IMG/VR virus record: IMGVR_UViG_3300030329_000515
Span: 1 to 38,144 of that record
Direction: 5' to 3' (one strand)
DNA: 38,144 nucleotides
Source: a virus
Below are positions 17,226-26,040 of the stretch, one piece after another (the first letter of the stretch is position 1; every line of letters begins with the position of its first letter). Both the position numbers and the translations under genes were made by a program. The notes under the pieces were generated by a model. The model had not been told where the DNA came from, ran no database searches, and saw nothing but the letters and a program-made list of their open reading frames with translations.

Positions 17226-18197
17226 TTAACTCCGTTTTCGTCTGTATTGCCAAAATCTACCCGAAGCGATATTGCCTCCAGACATCTCAAACTTAACTGA
17301 CGTATGAGCCTCTGCTGAGTTATAACGACCTCCTCCAGAAAAAAAGCATTGTCGTGTGCTTTCGTCCATAAACTCACCTACAAATCTATAACAAGTTTGA
17401 TTTGCTGAAACGGCTGGTGAGGCTAGGTACAGAGTTGCAAATTGTAATCCTTCGCCAGACCCATTGCCGAATGTTTCAGAAGTGTAAGGGCCATGAATGT
17501 GATCAGTAAGATTACCACCCAAAGATGTAGCCTGTTGAATTGCATGACCGCCTGAGAGATAAGAGCTTGTTCTATATGTCGGACCAGCAACTCCTAGTTC
17601 AATTTTCATATACACACTATCATTTGCAGGAAGGACATGCTCAAGAACATACTCATAATCATAACCGTCAGCCATGTTTGTGAAAGCAATATCAGAACTT
17701 GAGCTTGCGGTTTGAGAACTTACAAACTCAAAATCAGCACTCGTTGTAACCGTTGCCCACTCAGGAGCCGAAGCACCACTGTTAATTCTTAATTGTTGTA
17801 AAGCCGTGCCTTTAGCTAATCTAACGTAATCAGTGCCGTTGTAATAAAGTATATCACCAGCAGCGTCAGACCCCATTGCTATCTTTGCACCTGTAACATG
17901 GTTATCTACTATCTTAGATGTAGTAACACTATTATCTTCTATAACAGGAGTAGATCCTCCAGCATCATGTATAATATAAGTATCAATAACTATTCCTGTA
18001 GCTATTGTTTCTGTTGTTGTTAAAGTCGTTCCAGAAACCGAATAATCAGTTACAGGTTTTTGTAACACACCCCCAATACTAACTATGACAGAGTTAGTGC
18101 TTGCTGATTCATCTAATGAATAAGTATCCGCACCTGACGCTGTAAAAGACTTAAAGGTTACTCCAGAATTTCCGGGTTCTCTTCCTATATACGCCAT
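17226..18197 (-). CDS. tail-fibre protein (323 aa)
   Basis: A 323-residue fibre. Residues 1-80 match the common phage fibre N-terminal module: AYIGREPG, a field of short strands, then VIVSIGGVLQKPVTDYSV. Next is a repeat-rich neck with VTTSKIVDNHVTGAKI (about 95-112). The C-terminal 165 residues form the adhesin-like domain shared with the 229-aa protein. It lies five bases after the 101-aa gene, and its ribosome site is the GGAG that forms part of that gene's last codons. It probably binds a cell-surface receptor. Confidence 0.78.
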   Translation of the reverse strand: MAYIGREPGNSGVTFKSFTASGADTYSLDESASTNSVIVSIGGVLQKPVTDYSVSGTTLTTTETIATGIVIDTYIIHDAGGSTPVIEDNSVTTSKIVDNHVTGAKIAMGSDAAGDILYYNGTDYVRLAKGTALQQLRINSGASAPEWATVTTSADFEFVSSQTASSSSDIAFTNMADGYDYEYVLEHVLPANDSVYMKIELGVAGPTYRTSSYLSGGHAIQQATSLGGNLTDHIHGPYTSETFGNGSGEGLQFATLYLASPAVSANQTCYRFVGEFMDESTRQCFFSGGGRYNSAEAHTSVKFEMSGGNIASGRFWQYRRKRS

Positions 18198-18202
18198 TTT
18201 AA

Positions 18203-18508
18203 TTACTCCGGTTTCGGATTGTCTGATTTCACTTTGGCTATGTGATCTTTAAAAGTTGTTGTTCCATTAACTTGATCCCAATAAATCATATCAAGTTGCT
18301 CTCCAATCATTCCATATGCCGCCCTACGTTTCTGTGCATATGTCTTTGTCGGCTCAACATGTTTTACAACTTTGCCGTCAACGTAAGTGTCAGCATCAAC
18401 AACTGTATCGTTAGGAACATCTACCCATTTTAAGTCAGAGTGGGCTTGAAAGGTCTTATCGTCATCAACAATTTGGCAGATGCGAGTACCGTGAATTAAA
18501 GCCTTCAT
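18203..18508 (-). CDS. small conserved tail-region protein (101 aa)
   Basis: A 101-residue protein whose C-terminal half reads YAQKRRAAYGMIGEQLDMIY followed by WDQVNGTTTFKDHIAKVK. I know this block from many phage proteins placed between fibre genes; it is thought to be a fibre assembly or tail chaperone protein but is not characterised to my knowledge. The N-terminal half is beta-like (ICQIVDDDKTF). Its start overlaps the Gly-rich fibre gene stop as TAATG, consistent with the pair acting together. Confidence 0.68.
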   Translation of the reverse strand: MKALIHGTRICQIVDDDKTFQAHSDLKWVDVPNDTVVDADTYVDGKVVKHVEPTKTYAQKRRAAYGMIGEQLDMIYWDQVNGTTTFKDHIAKVKSDNPKPE

Positions 18509-19353
18509 TATTTGTACTCCTCCACTACTACAATTCCTGCACCACCAGCACCACCATCAGAATCTCCACTACCACCAGCTTGCTGTCCTGCGCCACCTCC
18601 ACCACCTTGGCTTCCAGCCTCACCAGTGTCTGCCGACGAGCCAGAATTAAAAGTGTAATTACCTCCATTACCAAACAGACTTGAACCACCAGCACCGCCG
18701 ACAAACCCACCTTGGTTGCCAGCAAATCCGTTCATTCCTGTAACATTAATATTTCCACCTGACCCTGCACCTCCGGGTCCGGGCAATCCTATATCACTGC
18801 CGAAAGTTCCGCCCTCACCACCAGCACCACCAGTTGCAGAACAATGAGAACCAAAACTGCTAGTTCCTCCAGTTGATCCCTGCGCTCCTGCTGATGTAGC
18901 TCCAGCACCTCCAGCACCAATTGTTACTGTTTCGCTACTAATCGAACTAACATCAATAACCTCGACTGCCATCCCACCAGCACCGCCGCCGCTTGCAATA
19001 TCGTTGGATGAACTGGTCGAAGAATTGTTTCCTCCACCACCCCCACCACCGACCACATAAACTTTAACCAAGGTAATCCCAGATGGTTTTGTCCAAGTTC
19101 CTGATGAAGTGAAAACTTGCATGGATGCAAAGCCGCCTCCAGCAGCAGCGAAAACTGGAACCGATCCAGCCCCTTGTGATTTTAAGAAATGGCCGCTGGT
19201 TCCAGCCGCTACGGTTGCAGGGTTTCCTGACGCATCCCAAGTAATTAATTCGCCGTCAGTGCCGCTTTGAATTTTTGCAAGAGTAACTGCATCGTCAGCT
19301 AAATCTCCTGTTTTTAATGCTGTTACTGCTGGTTGTTTACCAATAAAAGGCAT
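18508..19353 (-). CDS. glycine-rich tail-fibre/adhesin protein
   Basis: A 281-residue fibre. Residues 1-75 are a trimerising-type N-terminus (MPFIGKQPAV, DDAVTLAKI). An entry strand follows (FTSSGTWTKPSG, about 82-93), then a Gly-run domain from about 100 to 275 made of polyglycine blocks such as VVGGGGGGGN, ending GIVVVEEY. This is the Gly-rich tip domain known from phage adhesins, where polyglycine helices pack together and the loops bind the receptor. Host-range variation would be expected in its loops. It is coupled to both neighbours by TAATG. Confidence 0.82.
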   Translation of the reverse strand: MPFIGKQPAVTALKTGDLADDAVTLAKIQSGTDGELITWDASGNPATVAAGTSGHFLKSQGAGSVPVFAAAGGGFASMQVFTSSGTWTKPSGITLVKVYVVGGGGGGGNNSSTSSSNDIASGGGAGGMAVEVIDVSSISSETVTIGAGGAGATSAGAQGSTGGTSSFGSHCSATGGAGGEGGTFGSDIGLPGPGGAGSGGNINVTGMNGFAGNQGGFVGGAGGSSLFGNGGNYTFNSGSSADTGEAGSQGGGGGAGQQAGGSGDSDGGAGGAGIVVVEEYK

Positions 19354-19712
19354 TAAGTAATCTCCATTATCGATAATGTTCCAGAAGTCTTATCAGCTAC
19401 TGAACAATCTATCTTTAAAACATCTGTAGCTTCTAAGACAATCTTTCCACCAGATAGTACTTCTAAAGAAGACCCAACAGGGATTTCTACATCTTTAAGT
19501 AGAAATGATGTGCCATTATTAGCTCCTCTACCTCCTCCAGAAGTATCAGATTCTAATTCAAGTTCTGCTGTTACTGCTGCACTATGTAGATTACTAATAA
19601 TTAATCCTATAATAATCGTAGTAGTGCTTGAAGGAACTGTATATATCGTATAGGGAGTTCCAGCAGAATTTGGCTCTGCTGCCCATGTTACTACTCTAAA
19701 TGTATTAGCCAT
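19353..19712 (-). CDS. small beta-rich virion protein (119 aa)
   Basis: A 119-residue protein with alternating short strands (YTIYTVPSSTTTIIIGLIISN, with later strands near 60-110) and no enzymatic motif. Proteins of this size and pattern recur in the tail-fibre region of marine podoviruses as minor virion components. It shares the idea, though not the sequence in detail, of the 134-aa protein two genes upstream (a TVPS strand followed by an Asn/Ser/Ala turn). Stop and next start overlap as TAATG. Confidence 0.58.
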   Translation of the reverse strand: MANTFRVVTWAAEPNSAGTPYTIYTVPSSTTTIIIGLIISNLHSAAVTAELELESDTSGGGRGANNGTSFLLKDVEIPVGSSLEVLSGGKIVLEATDVLKIDCSVADKTSGTLSIMEIT

Positions 19713-19721
19713 TTCCTTTTC

Positions 19722-20372
19722 CTATCCCAAAGCAATTATTATTCCTACATCGGCATCTGCTCCATCACTTCCAGCAGCCCCCGTAGATCCAGTTGCTCCT
19801 GTTGCACCAGTAGGAATACCAAATGTAAATACACCATTAGTTGCATTAAAGGCCACAGTAGCAGAAGACCCAACACTCAAAGTAGTAGCTACAGGACTAG
19901 TACTAACTAGATCTGATGCGTCTATTAGTGTAAGTATATTTCCATCACTTACGCCTTGGTTATAAGAAGTAACCGATGTATGTGCAGTAGTAACAACTCC
20001 GTATCGTCTAGAGTCGGAAACAAACTGATTAACAGTATAACTTTCTCCTGCTGCCCAAGCTCCAGCAAATGACGCATCAACACTAATTGATTGCCAATAA
20101 GTAGACTGTGCTGCACGTTCAGCAGAAAAAGTAAGAGTACTTGATGTTGTATGTGCTACAAGTACTTCCCAAATAGTATCATCAGACGAATCAACGTATC
20201 TTTCTCCTACAGTAACGGCTAAAGCATTCTGCCAAACCCCTTTAACATTGCTAATAGACAGATAACGAGCTAATAAAGCATCCACTTCATGCCAATTATC
20301 ATGTTCATCCTCATGCCAAGGGATCTGATCGAAGTCGATCAGTTTGAAATTATAGTTAGTAGTTGTAGCCAT
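19722..20372 (-). CDS. tail-fibre protein with collagen-like C-terminus
   Basis: A 216-residue structural protein. The first 40 residues include a Trp/His/Asp-rich helix (IPWHEDEHDNWHEVDALL). The middle contains two similar carbohydrate-binding-like stretches (VWQNALAVTVGERYVD and AWAAGESYTVNQFVSD). Near residues 188-210 there are about seven Gly-X-Y triplets (GATGATGSTGAAGSDG). Collagen-like triplets help trimerise phage fibres. ATG 20372 is preferred over TTG 20375 because AAGGAG lies seven bases upstream. Confidence 0.72.
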   Translation of the reverse strand: MATTTNYNFKLIDFDQIPWHEDEHDNWHEVDALLARYLSISNVKGVWQNALAVTVGERYVDSSDDTIWEVLVAHTTSSTLTFSAERAAQSTYWQSISVDASFAGAWAAGESYTVNQFVSDSRRYGVVTTAHTSVTSYNQGVSDGNILTLIDASDLVSTSPVATTLSVGSSATVAFNATNGVFTFGIPTGATGATGSTGAAGSDGADADVGIIIALG

Positions 20373-20383
20373 CAAGCCACTCC

Positions 20384-20788
20384 TTAAACGTCTACTTCAA
20401 CTCCTACCACTTGAAAGTGGATCTCTTGCATAGCATCAGTGCCAATCGTGTATTGGACTGTATCACCAGCAGAAAGCCAGAATATTTGTGGTGCTGGAGC
20501 GCAAGTTAGAGTTGGAGTTGATCCATCTGGTTCTGTACTAGCAGAAGGATCGTGAATTAACGTAATATTATTAGAGTAGAAATACTCACCAGCGGGCATG
20601 TTGAGGCGATTAGCAACAACAATCCCATTAACAAGAATTTCAAAGTCACCGCTTGAGTTACTAGCGTGAGCTAGTCCCTTCCACATAATCTGGGCTTTTG
20701 CCCCTTTACCTGATGGGACCGTATAAGCGGTAGTAGTGGCGGCTGTAGCTGTCGTAGCCTCACCAAGAACACCAATTTTGTCTGCCAT
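20384..20788 (-). CDS. small virion protein (134 aa)
   Basis: A 134-residue beta-rich protein: N-terminal GVLGEATTATAATTTAYTVPSG-type strand region, a central strand pair around FEILVNGIVVANRL, and a C-terminal IFWLSAGDTVQYTIG. Similar small proteins are found in the tail region of marine phages, probably as tail or fibre accessory parts. A clear AAGGAG precedes the ATG. No catalytic residues are apparent, and the assignment rests on composition and context. Confidence 0.58.
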   Translation of the reverse strand: MADKIGVLGEATTATAATTTAYTVPSGKGAKAQIMWKGLAHASNSSGDFEILVNGIVVANRLNMPAGEYFYSNNITLIHDPSASTEPDGSTPTLTCAPAPQIFWLSAGDTVQYTIGTDAMQEIHFQVVGVEVDV

Positions 20789-20798
20789 AGTCTTCTCC

Positions 20799-21056
20799 TT
20801 AATCGTTTGAAGTCATTGAGACACGCCCAAACGCAATGTCTCTTATTACATCCCCTTGCGAATCGTGAAACGAGTTTACGATTTGTCGCACTTCTGCTTC
20901 ATCAACAAATGCGTTAAATGCTTGTGTACCAGCAACACTTGTACGTTGTTGTAGGGCTGTAATTTCGTTTTTGATAATTAACATTTGCGCTCTAAATGTA
21001 GCTTTAGAGACTTTTGTATTATCAGCGGGAAATGTCGAATCAACTGCACTTGCCAT
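20799..21056 (-). CDS. small fibre-base/tail protein (85 aa)
   Basis: An 85-residue protein whose N-terminal half reads FPADNTKVSKATFRAQMLII then a helix with NEITALQQR. This resembles a short segment at the N-terminus of many phage fibre proteins that docks fibres to the tail. Here it is a separate small gene directly after the large tail protein. It may be a stand-alone docking or chaperone protein. No other motif is visible. Confidence 0.55.
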   Translation of the reverse strand: MASAVDSTFPADNTKVSKATFRAQMLIIKNEITALQQRTSVAGTQAFNAFVDEAEVRQIVNSFHDSQGDVIRDIAFGRVSMTSND

Positions 21057-21059
21057 TTT

Positions 21060-22868
21060 TTATCTCCTTGGAGAGCCTACAGAGTAAGCCATTGTAATAG
21101 AAACAAATTTTAGGGCTTTCGTTGCTTCTCCAGACATACGAAGTTTCATTATTTTATAACGACTTGTCCAAGCATACAACTGTTCTAGTCTTGTTGGCCG
21201 CCCTCCACCAAAATCATCTCCGTACTCATCTGCACCAAATCCCGGACTATCGCCACCTTCAAATACCATCTCTAAAGTTGGATCAAGTACATCAACATCG
21301 AATCCTAAACTATCATCAAACTTTAATTCGTCTTCTTCCCAATCTTCACCAAAGTCTTTCTTGTCCTTATATATATTATCTGTGAACATATTGGCAGTAA
21401 ATTTATTATCTCCGAGAGTATCAAAGTTAATATATCTACTGGATTTAGTTAAGAATCTCTGCCCAGAGTCCGACCAAGGAAGTTCCCAGACAAATGGAAT
21501 TGGTACTCCACTGTCTGCTGTATCTGCTACTGGAGTAAATCCAGTATAATCTTCAAATACTGTATCATCATCAAACATTTCTTCTGAGCCTTCACGATCC
21601 TTTCTTATTGGATCTTGCTCAGTTCCATAGAGAAATATTTCTGTCCCACTAGTAAAGAATAATCTCTTTAATGCAGATCTACAGGCCGATGACCAATTCC
21701 AATTCTTGAATTCGTACCAAGCCTCAATCTTCAGAGTTTCATTCTTCTTGAAAACAAATGTCCGAGTCTCTGTAGTATTATCAAGTAAATCAGCATTAGG
21801 TATCATCAACATATAGTCTCTAGCTTGACTATCGAATATACTAAAGGTTCGATCTTCCAAGGTTGTAGTACTAGTTAAGTTATTGATATCTCTCTGTATT
21901 TCTGGATCGACTAATTGGGAGAATCTTTCTGGTCTTACTGATCCAGTGAACAATGCACGATTAACACTACTAACTCCAATCTGATCAGCGAACAAAACAT
22001 CTTCACCGATTGTCTGTATTACTCTATGAGATATAGATCCATGACCTTCAATTGCATCAGTAAATGTTGGAGTATGATCCGAATCTGTAAATGTCCCTAG
22101 AGTTCCTGGCAATATAGCATCATCGAAGAATACTAATATCTTGTCACGGAAACTTCCTAGACCTTTTATAGTATAACTTCCACTTGGAACCCGACTACCT
22201 AGATCAAGTGCAACAGAATCATTAGGTGCGCCATCTCCTACCCATACACCTGATGTATCTGTAGAAGATATATGTATACGATCTGGTACGTCTGGATCAC
22301 CAGCCATTACTAAATAACGTCCATGAGCTAATAAGTATTTAGCTATTGGTGTATTAGCATTAGATCCTGTAGCTGGATCATTTAAATACTGACAATTAAG
22401 TGATGCATCAATTATTAGTGGCTTATTTAATCCATTAGCGACAATTAAAGATCCACTAAATAATGCAAATGAAGCGAATGTTAGTCCAGTACTCCAGCCA
22501 CTAGGACTACCAGCTAGATTATTGGCCCAATCATCAGACCAGATTTCGTAGACAGTTCCAGATGCATCTACTCTTACTAACTTTCCATTCTTTCCTACAC
22601 ATATAATATTACCAGAGAAATACTCACTGGCTATGATAGAATCCAGATGATCAGAGGTATCAGCAAATAATTTGGTCCCATGTCTAACAGCATTTGATCC
22701 ATCTTCATTCCGCTGCATGTTACGAAGAATCTTACTAAACTTGGTAGTAAGATTTAAGTCGTTATCAATAACATTCCATCCACCAGAGAAATCTCGAATA
22801 GTTGCGTCTAATAGATTATTAGATCGCCGTATATTTCTGTTTTTGGGGAATAGGAATGTATCAACCAT
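21060..22868 (-). CDS. large tail hub/nozzle or DNA-stabilisation protein candidate
   Basis: A 602-residue protein. It opens IRDFSGGWNVIDNDLNL, a GG-N-D start often seen in podovirus tail nozzle, hub or P22 gp10-like proteins. Repeated short strands with Gly-Asp turns follow from about 60 to 470 (NIICVGKNGKLVRVD, SLIVANGLNKPLIID, GRYLVMAGDPDVPDRIH), which suggests a beta-propeller. The C-terminal 130 residues are acidic (EDWEEDELKFDD). Position just after the connector-type gene and before the fibres fits a tail tube/nozzle role. The gene is joined upstream by TAATG. Confidence 0.66.
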   Translation of the reverse strand: MVDTFLFPKNRNIRRSNNLLDATIRDFSGGWNVIDNDLNLTTKFSKILRNMQRNEDGSNAVRHGTKLFADTSDHLDSIIASEYFSGNIICVGKNGKLVRVDASGTVYEIWSDDWANNLAGSPSGWSTGLTFASFALFSGSLIVANGLNKPLIIDASLNCQYLNDPATGSNANTPIAKYLLAHGRYLVMAGDPDVPDRIHISSTDTSGVWVGDGAPNDSVALDLGSRVPSGSYTIKGLGSFRDKILVFFDDAILPGTLGTFTDSDHTPTFTDAIEGHGSISHRVIQTIGEDVLFADQIGVSSVNRALFTGSVRPERFSQLVDPEIQRDINNLTSTTTLEDRTFSIFDSQARDYMLMIPNADLLDNTTETRTFVFKKNETLKIEAWYEFKNWNWSSACRSALKRLFFTSGTEIFLYGTEQDPIRKDREGSEEMFDDDTVFEDYTGFTPVADTADSGVPIPFVWELPWSDSGQRFLTKSSRYINFDTLGDNKFTANMFTDNIYKDKKDFGEDWEEDELKFDDSLGFDVDVLDPTLEMVFEGGDSPGFGADEYGDDFGGGRPTRLEQLYAWTSRYKIMKLRMSGEATKALKFVSITMAYSVGSPRR

Positions 22869-24268
22869 TAGAATGGAATCTCCGGGTCAAGTAGAACTTC
22901 AGAAGGGCTAATGTCATTTTGTCTCAATATATTTTCAAATTCTTCTTGTATTCTATCTTGTCTACCTTGTTCGCCGCGTACAACTTTAGTTCCTTTTGGT
23001 CCTAGATGCTCCCGCATATGATATGGGGATATTCTATAAGGTCTTGCGTCTTGATACATTCGATATGCTTGTATTAAAGCATCTCTATCATTGGAAAGCT
23101 CACCGAAATTGTTGACTATATCAAGAAGTTCTTGGGTTCTTTTATTCGCTTGTCGATGATCCAAACCACGTTGTACTTGCTGCGATTTTCTGTTTCCTCG
23201 TTGCATTGATTGTCTAATTGTATCCATTAATTTGGAGTTACGGTTACGGAATCTACTTGGTGTGGGAAGAGTTAAATCTTCTGCTGGTTTTACTCCTTGT
23301 TTAATTGCTCTATTCCGTAGTCTATCTATAGGAATTGATTGCCAACTACGCGCATAGGCATTGCCGCCCGGAGAAAGAATCTCATCTATAAAGGCTTCAA
23401 TTCTACCTGTATCATCATCTTGGTGTAACTGTTGTGTCATCCTATTTTTAGATCTTGCACCAGTTACCCTAGTACCTTCTATATTTCCTTTTGCTTTTCT
23501 AAGTGGCTTTGTTAATGTCATTGGGCCAGCAGTATCCATTATATCTTTTATTGATCTGCCAAAAGCTGTGCCACTTCTTACTGCATCGCCTACCCCACCA
23601 CTAATACCTTGTAATTTTAGCATATCATCTAGTAATTGATCACTACCCGTTCTAAATTTCTCATGTATTATTGGGGTTTCGTAGCCAAAGAAATCATCGA
23701 ATTGGTCTTTAGTTATTTGTCCTTGATCAAGTAATTCTTTTGCGTGTTTGTGGGTATCTGGGCCATGTGCTGCTGCAATAGTTACTCCATAATTCCCTTG
23801 TGGATCAATATCTCCCGTTATTCTTGTAGCTAGTGTATTATCACTTTCATCTACAATGCCATATGATGGATAATCGCCGCGTTTACCTCCTCTATCTAAC
23901 ATTACTGTCTTTAATGAGCCTACTGGCTTCTTTTTAAATTTCTGTGCAATTCTTGGAATACCTCCACCTAAAGGAAGAAATCCCAAAGAACTTAGTGCAG
24001 ATTGCCCGAGATCCCCTCTTCTCATTGCACTGGTAGCATCATCTACTGCTCTATGAGGACTAAAATCAAGTAGTTGGTCTAATCTATTTATTTCTCTTGC
24101 TACACCTCTTCCCTCAATTCCTACTTTCCCTAATAATTTTAATGCAAGGTCGGGTATTGTTGTTGGTGCATTACGTAGTTCTGGGCCTCTATTTGACGGC
24201 TGCTTATACGCCTGATCTTTCCAAGGCCGAGTTGGAAACTGTCTATAATTAGGCGCAGCATCAACCAT
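22868..24268 (-). CDS. unknown 466-aa protein between connector and tail hub
   Basis: Not recognised. The protein is basic and rich in Arg, Gly, Asp and Gln. Residues 1-45 are Pro/Arg-rich and probably disordered. About 85-125 contain a Gly/Leu-rich hydrophobic stretch (SSLGFLPLGGGIPRIAQKF). Residues about 125-230 look like a small folded alpha/beta domain with GKRGDYPSYGIVDESD and GVTIAAAHGPDTHKH. The C-terminal half is strongly basic and helical. There is no good ribosome site: the start is only joined to the previous stop as TAATG, so translation is probably coupled. It may be a virion protein carried in the capsid. Confidence 0.55.
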   Translation of the reverse strand: MVDAAPNYRQFPTRPWKDQAYKQPSNRGPELRNAPTTIPDLALKLLGKVGIEGRGVAREINRLDQLLDFSPHRAVDDATSAMRRGDLGQSALSSLGFLPLGGGIPRIAQKFKKKPVGSLKTVMLDRGGKRGDYPSYGIVDESDNTLATRITGDIDPQGNYGVTIAAAHGPDTHKHAKELLDQGQITKDQFDDFFGYETPIIHEKFRTGSDQLLDDMLKLQGISGGVGDAVRSGTAFGRSIKDIMDTAGPMTLTKPLRKAKGNIEGTRVTGARSKNRMTQQLHQDDDTGRIEAFIDEILSPGGNAYARSWQSIPIDRLRNRAIKQGVKPAEDLTLPTPSRFRNRNSKLMDTIRQSMQRGNRKSQQVQRGLDHRQANKRTQELLDIVNNFGELSNDRDALIQAYRMYQDARPYRISPYHMREHLGPKGTKVVRGEQGRQDRIQEEFENILRQNDISPSEVLLDPEIPF

Positions 24269-24942
24269 TACGTGGGTAGTTCAGTAAATGTGAAGCTGTT
24301 AGGTAGAGAAGTAACAGGATCAAGACTGATAGGTGCAGCATTGAATAAGTTCTTCAACTGCTTAACTCTAGCTTCAAACATTAATTGGAACTTCTGACTA
24401 GCATTAGGATTAGTACCGTCATCTTCTAGATAATCGAATACTGTTCCAAGTATTAATGCTTGATCATCGAAGTCTATTTCATCTGTAGTTACAAATGTAT
24501 CTGGTTTCGTCCTGTACTGGACTATTATCTTTCCAGTAGATGCTTTAGGCCATACTTGAAATACTCTTGAAGTTTTATAAGTGCTTCCAGAGCCTAAAGG
24601 TTCATAGTGAACAGGAGTTGTACCACTTAATTCGAATGGATTAGTTGTAAGTCCAGCCAATTTAGTTAGTGGAGTATTAGAATTCTCTGCGAATATGACT
24701 CTAATATCATCGAACCGTTTAATTTTACTAGTCATATCTGTGGTAACGATTCCAAGCGTACCATCTAGAGTTAATTCTTCCCAAGACATAAACTGAGGCC
24801 AGAAGACTTCATCAAATAACACATCAAATTTATGCTGGAGCATTTCAGCTATACGATCTTCTGCGTATACCTGAACACCAGTACCCGCAACCATCGAAAG
24901 ACGATCAGCAGTTCTAGCTATTAGTTGTGATAATGTTGCCAT
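24268..24942 (-). CDS. head-tail adaptor / tail accessory protein candidate
   Basis: A 224-residue protein with an N-terminal helical part (LSQLIARTADRLSMVAG; EMLQHKFDVLFDEVFWPQF), a central beta region with a DIRVIFAE strand, and a C-terminal helical pair. The overall pattern is like P22 gp4-type or other podovirus adaptor proteins that extend the portal. Placement between capsid genes and tail hub supports this. ATG 24942 has no Shine-Dalgarno sequence; it sits just after a stable hairpin (24949-24989). Confidence 0.6.
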   Translation of the reverse strand: MATLSQLIARTADRLSMVAGTGVQVYAEDRIAEMLQHKFDVLFDEVFWPQFMSWEELTLDGTLGIVTTDMTSKIKRFDDIRVIFAENSNTPLTKLAGLTTNPFELSGTTPVHYEPLGSGSTYKTSRVFQVWPKASTGKIIVQYRTKPDTFVTTDEIDFDDQALILGTVFDYLEDDGTNPNASQKFQLMFEARVKQLKNLFNAAPISLDPVTSLPNSFTFTELPT

Positions 24943-24996
24943 AATTAAGTGGGCGGGAATGGAAGGGGAGGCTAAACATCCCCGCCCTGCCTAATT
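24941..24996 (-). terminator. GC-rich hairpin after the capsid genes (attenuator or processing site)
   Basis: On the leftward transcript an imperfect inverted repeat starts at the stop codon of the 347-aa gene. GGGCGGG pairs with CCCGCCC, flanked by TAATTA on both sides. An alternative inner pairing GGGGA/TCCCC lies inside the roughly 22-base loop. A short CTTAATT follows rather than a long U-tract, so a partial terminator or an RNA processing/stabilising element is more likely than full termination. It is the only gap over 40 bases in the leftward block apart from its small leaders. Confidence 0.55.
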
Positions 24997-26038
24997 AGCC
25001 GTTATACTGCTCAACACCGTGAAGATCAGCGGTGTCTACGTTGTAACGAACCTCATAGGCATTGCTGCCATCACAAGCTGTAGTAACAAGGATAGTTCCG
25101 CGAGGATCTTCCGTTGTTGCAGTTTGTGGGTCTGTATCAGGTCCGGGAACAAACGTAAGCGGTTCAACAGTGATAAAGTAATTAGCTGCACCAGCACTAG
25201 GAGTACTATCAGGAGAAATTCCCATAGCTCCGTACTTGGCAACAGTACTAGTTGCTTGATCATCATCCGTAGTTGCCGTGTCACTATCTAAGTCAGCAAC
25301 AGAAGCTCCACCAGCAATCACGATAGAAAGTCCACCAACATCCGTAGAACCAACTACAACAGTAGATGTTGAAGCTCCCGTAGTGCCAGTAGTAACTACT
25401 GAATTAACTCCAGTAATTTGTCCAGCTACAGGTGCAGGAACTAGTACATCAGTTCCAGCAGCAAAACGAGTTGCATCTACTTCAACAGCAACTTCTACTG
25501 GATCAACAGGCATACTTACATCGTTTTCGGTGTAAGAAAGAATCTTCTGGGCCTTATAAGGAAGACCAAGACGATCTGACCAACCGATATCGCAAGTGTC
25601 GCCAGAAGCTCCAGAAGCAATAGCCATTGAATCAACGTACTTAAATGCCTTGTTGCCATAGATAACAGTGGTTCCAGAAAGAGTAAGACTTTCTTTCATT
25701 ATTTGACCAAGATAATCACGACCAGTAATCGTGCATACATGGTTTGAACCACCAGAACCTGTAGCAGTAAGACAACGACCATAAGTAGCGTCGATCATGC
25801 CAGAAGTTGAGGTTAGTGAAGTTGAACTACCATCAAAGGTGTTCTTAAAATCGGCACTTGTATAAGAAGTGTCACTATTAGTAGCACTTACTCCATCCCA
25901 AATACCGTCAGCATCAGCAGCAGCCGGACTTCCGAGTGCTACAATATGTACATCACCTACTACATCAGCAGCAAATTCCATATTAGGAACGTACTGACTA
26001 ATAGAACGTGGATGATAGTCTTGAATGACCTTAGACAT
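24995..26038 (-). CDS. structural protein after capsid, possible decoration or head fibre protein
   Basis: A 347-residue protein, low in Lys and Arg and very high in Ala, Thr, Ser, Gly, Val and Asp. It has many alternating strands, for example VGDVHIVALGSP, CTITGRDYLGQIMKES and FITVEPLTFVPG. Such composition is usual for exposed capsid decoration or head-fibre proteins. It follows the capsid gene by one small gene and is closed by a stable hairpin, a common place to tune capsid-protein transcripts. The exact role is inferred from context. Confidence 0.6.
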   Translation of the reverse strand: MSKVIQDYHPRSISQYVPNMEFAADVVGDVHIVALGSPAAADADGIWDGVSATNSDTSYTSADFKNTFDGSSTSLTSTSGMIDATYGRCLTATGSGGSNHVCTITGRDYLGQIMKESLTLSGTTVIYGNKAFKYVDSMAIASGASGDTCDIGWSDRLGLPYKAQKILSYTENDVSMPVDPVEVAVEVDATRFAAGTDVLVPAPVAGQITGVNSVVTTGTTGASTSTVVVGSTDVGGLSIVIAGGASVADLDSDTATTDDDQATSTVAKYGAMGISPDSTPSAGAANYFITVEPLTFVPGPDTDPQTATTEDPRGTILVTTACDGSNAYEVRYNVDTADLHGVEQYNG

Positions 26039-26040
26039 AA

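Noticed and set aside
18508-19353. Gly-rich repeats considered as a CRISPR-like or tandem-repeat array
   Set aside because: Spacing is irregular and follows the protein's polyglycine blocks, so it is fibre coding sequence.
16533-19353. Diversity-generating retroelement target in the fibre genes
   Set aside because: No reverse transcriptase or template repeat is visible anywhere in the window.
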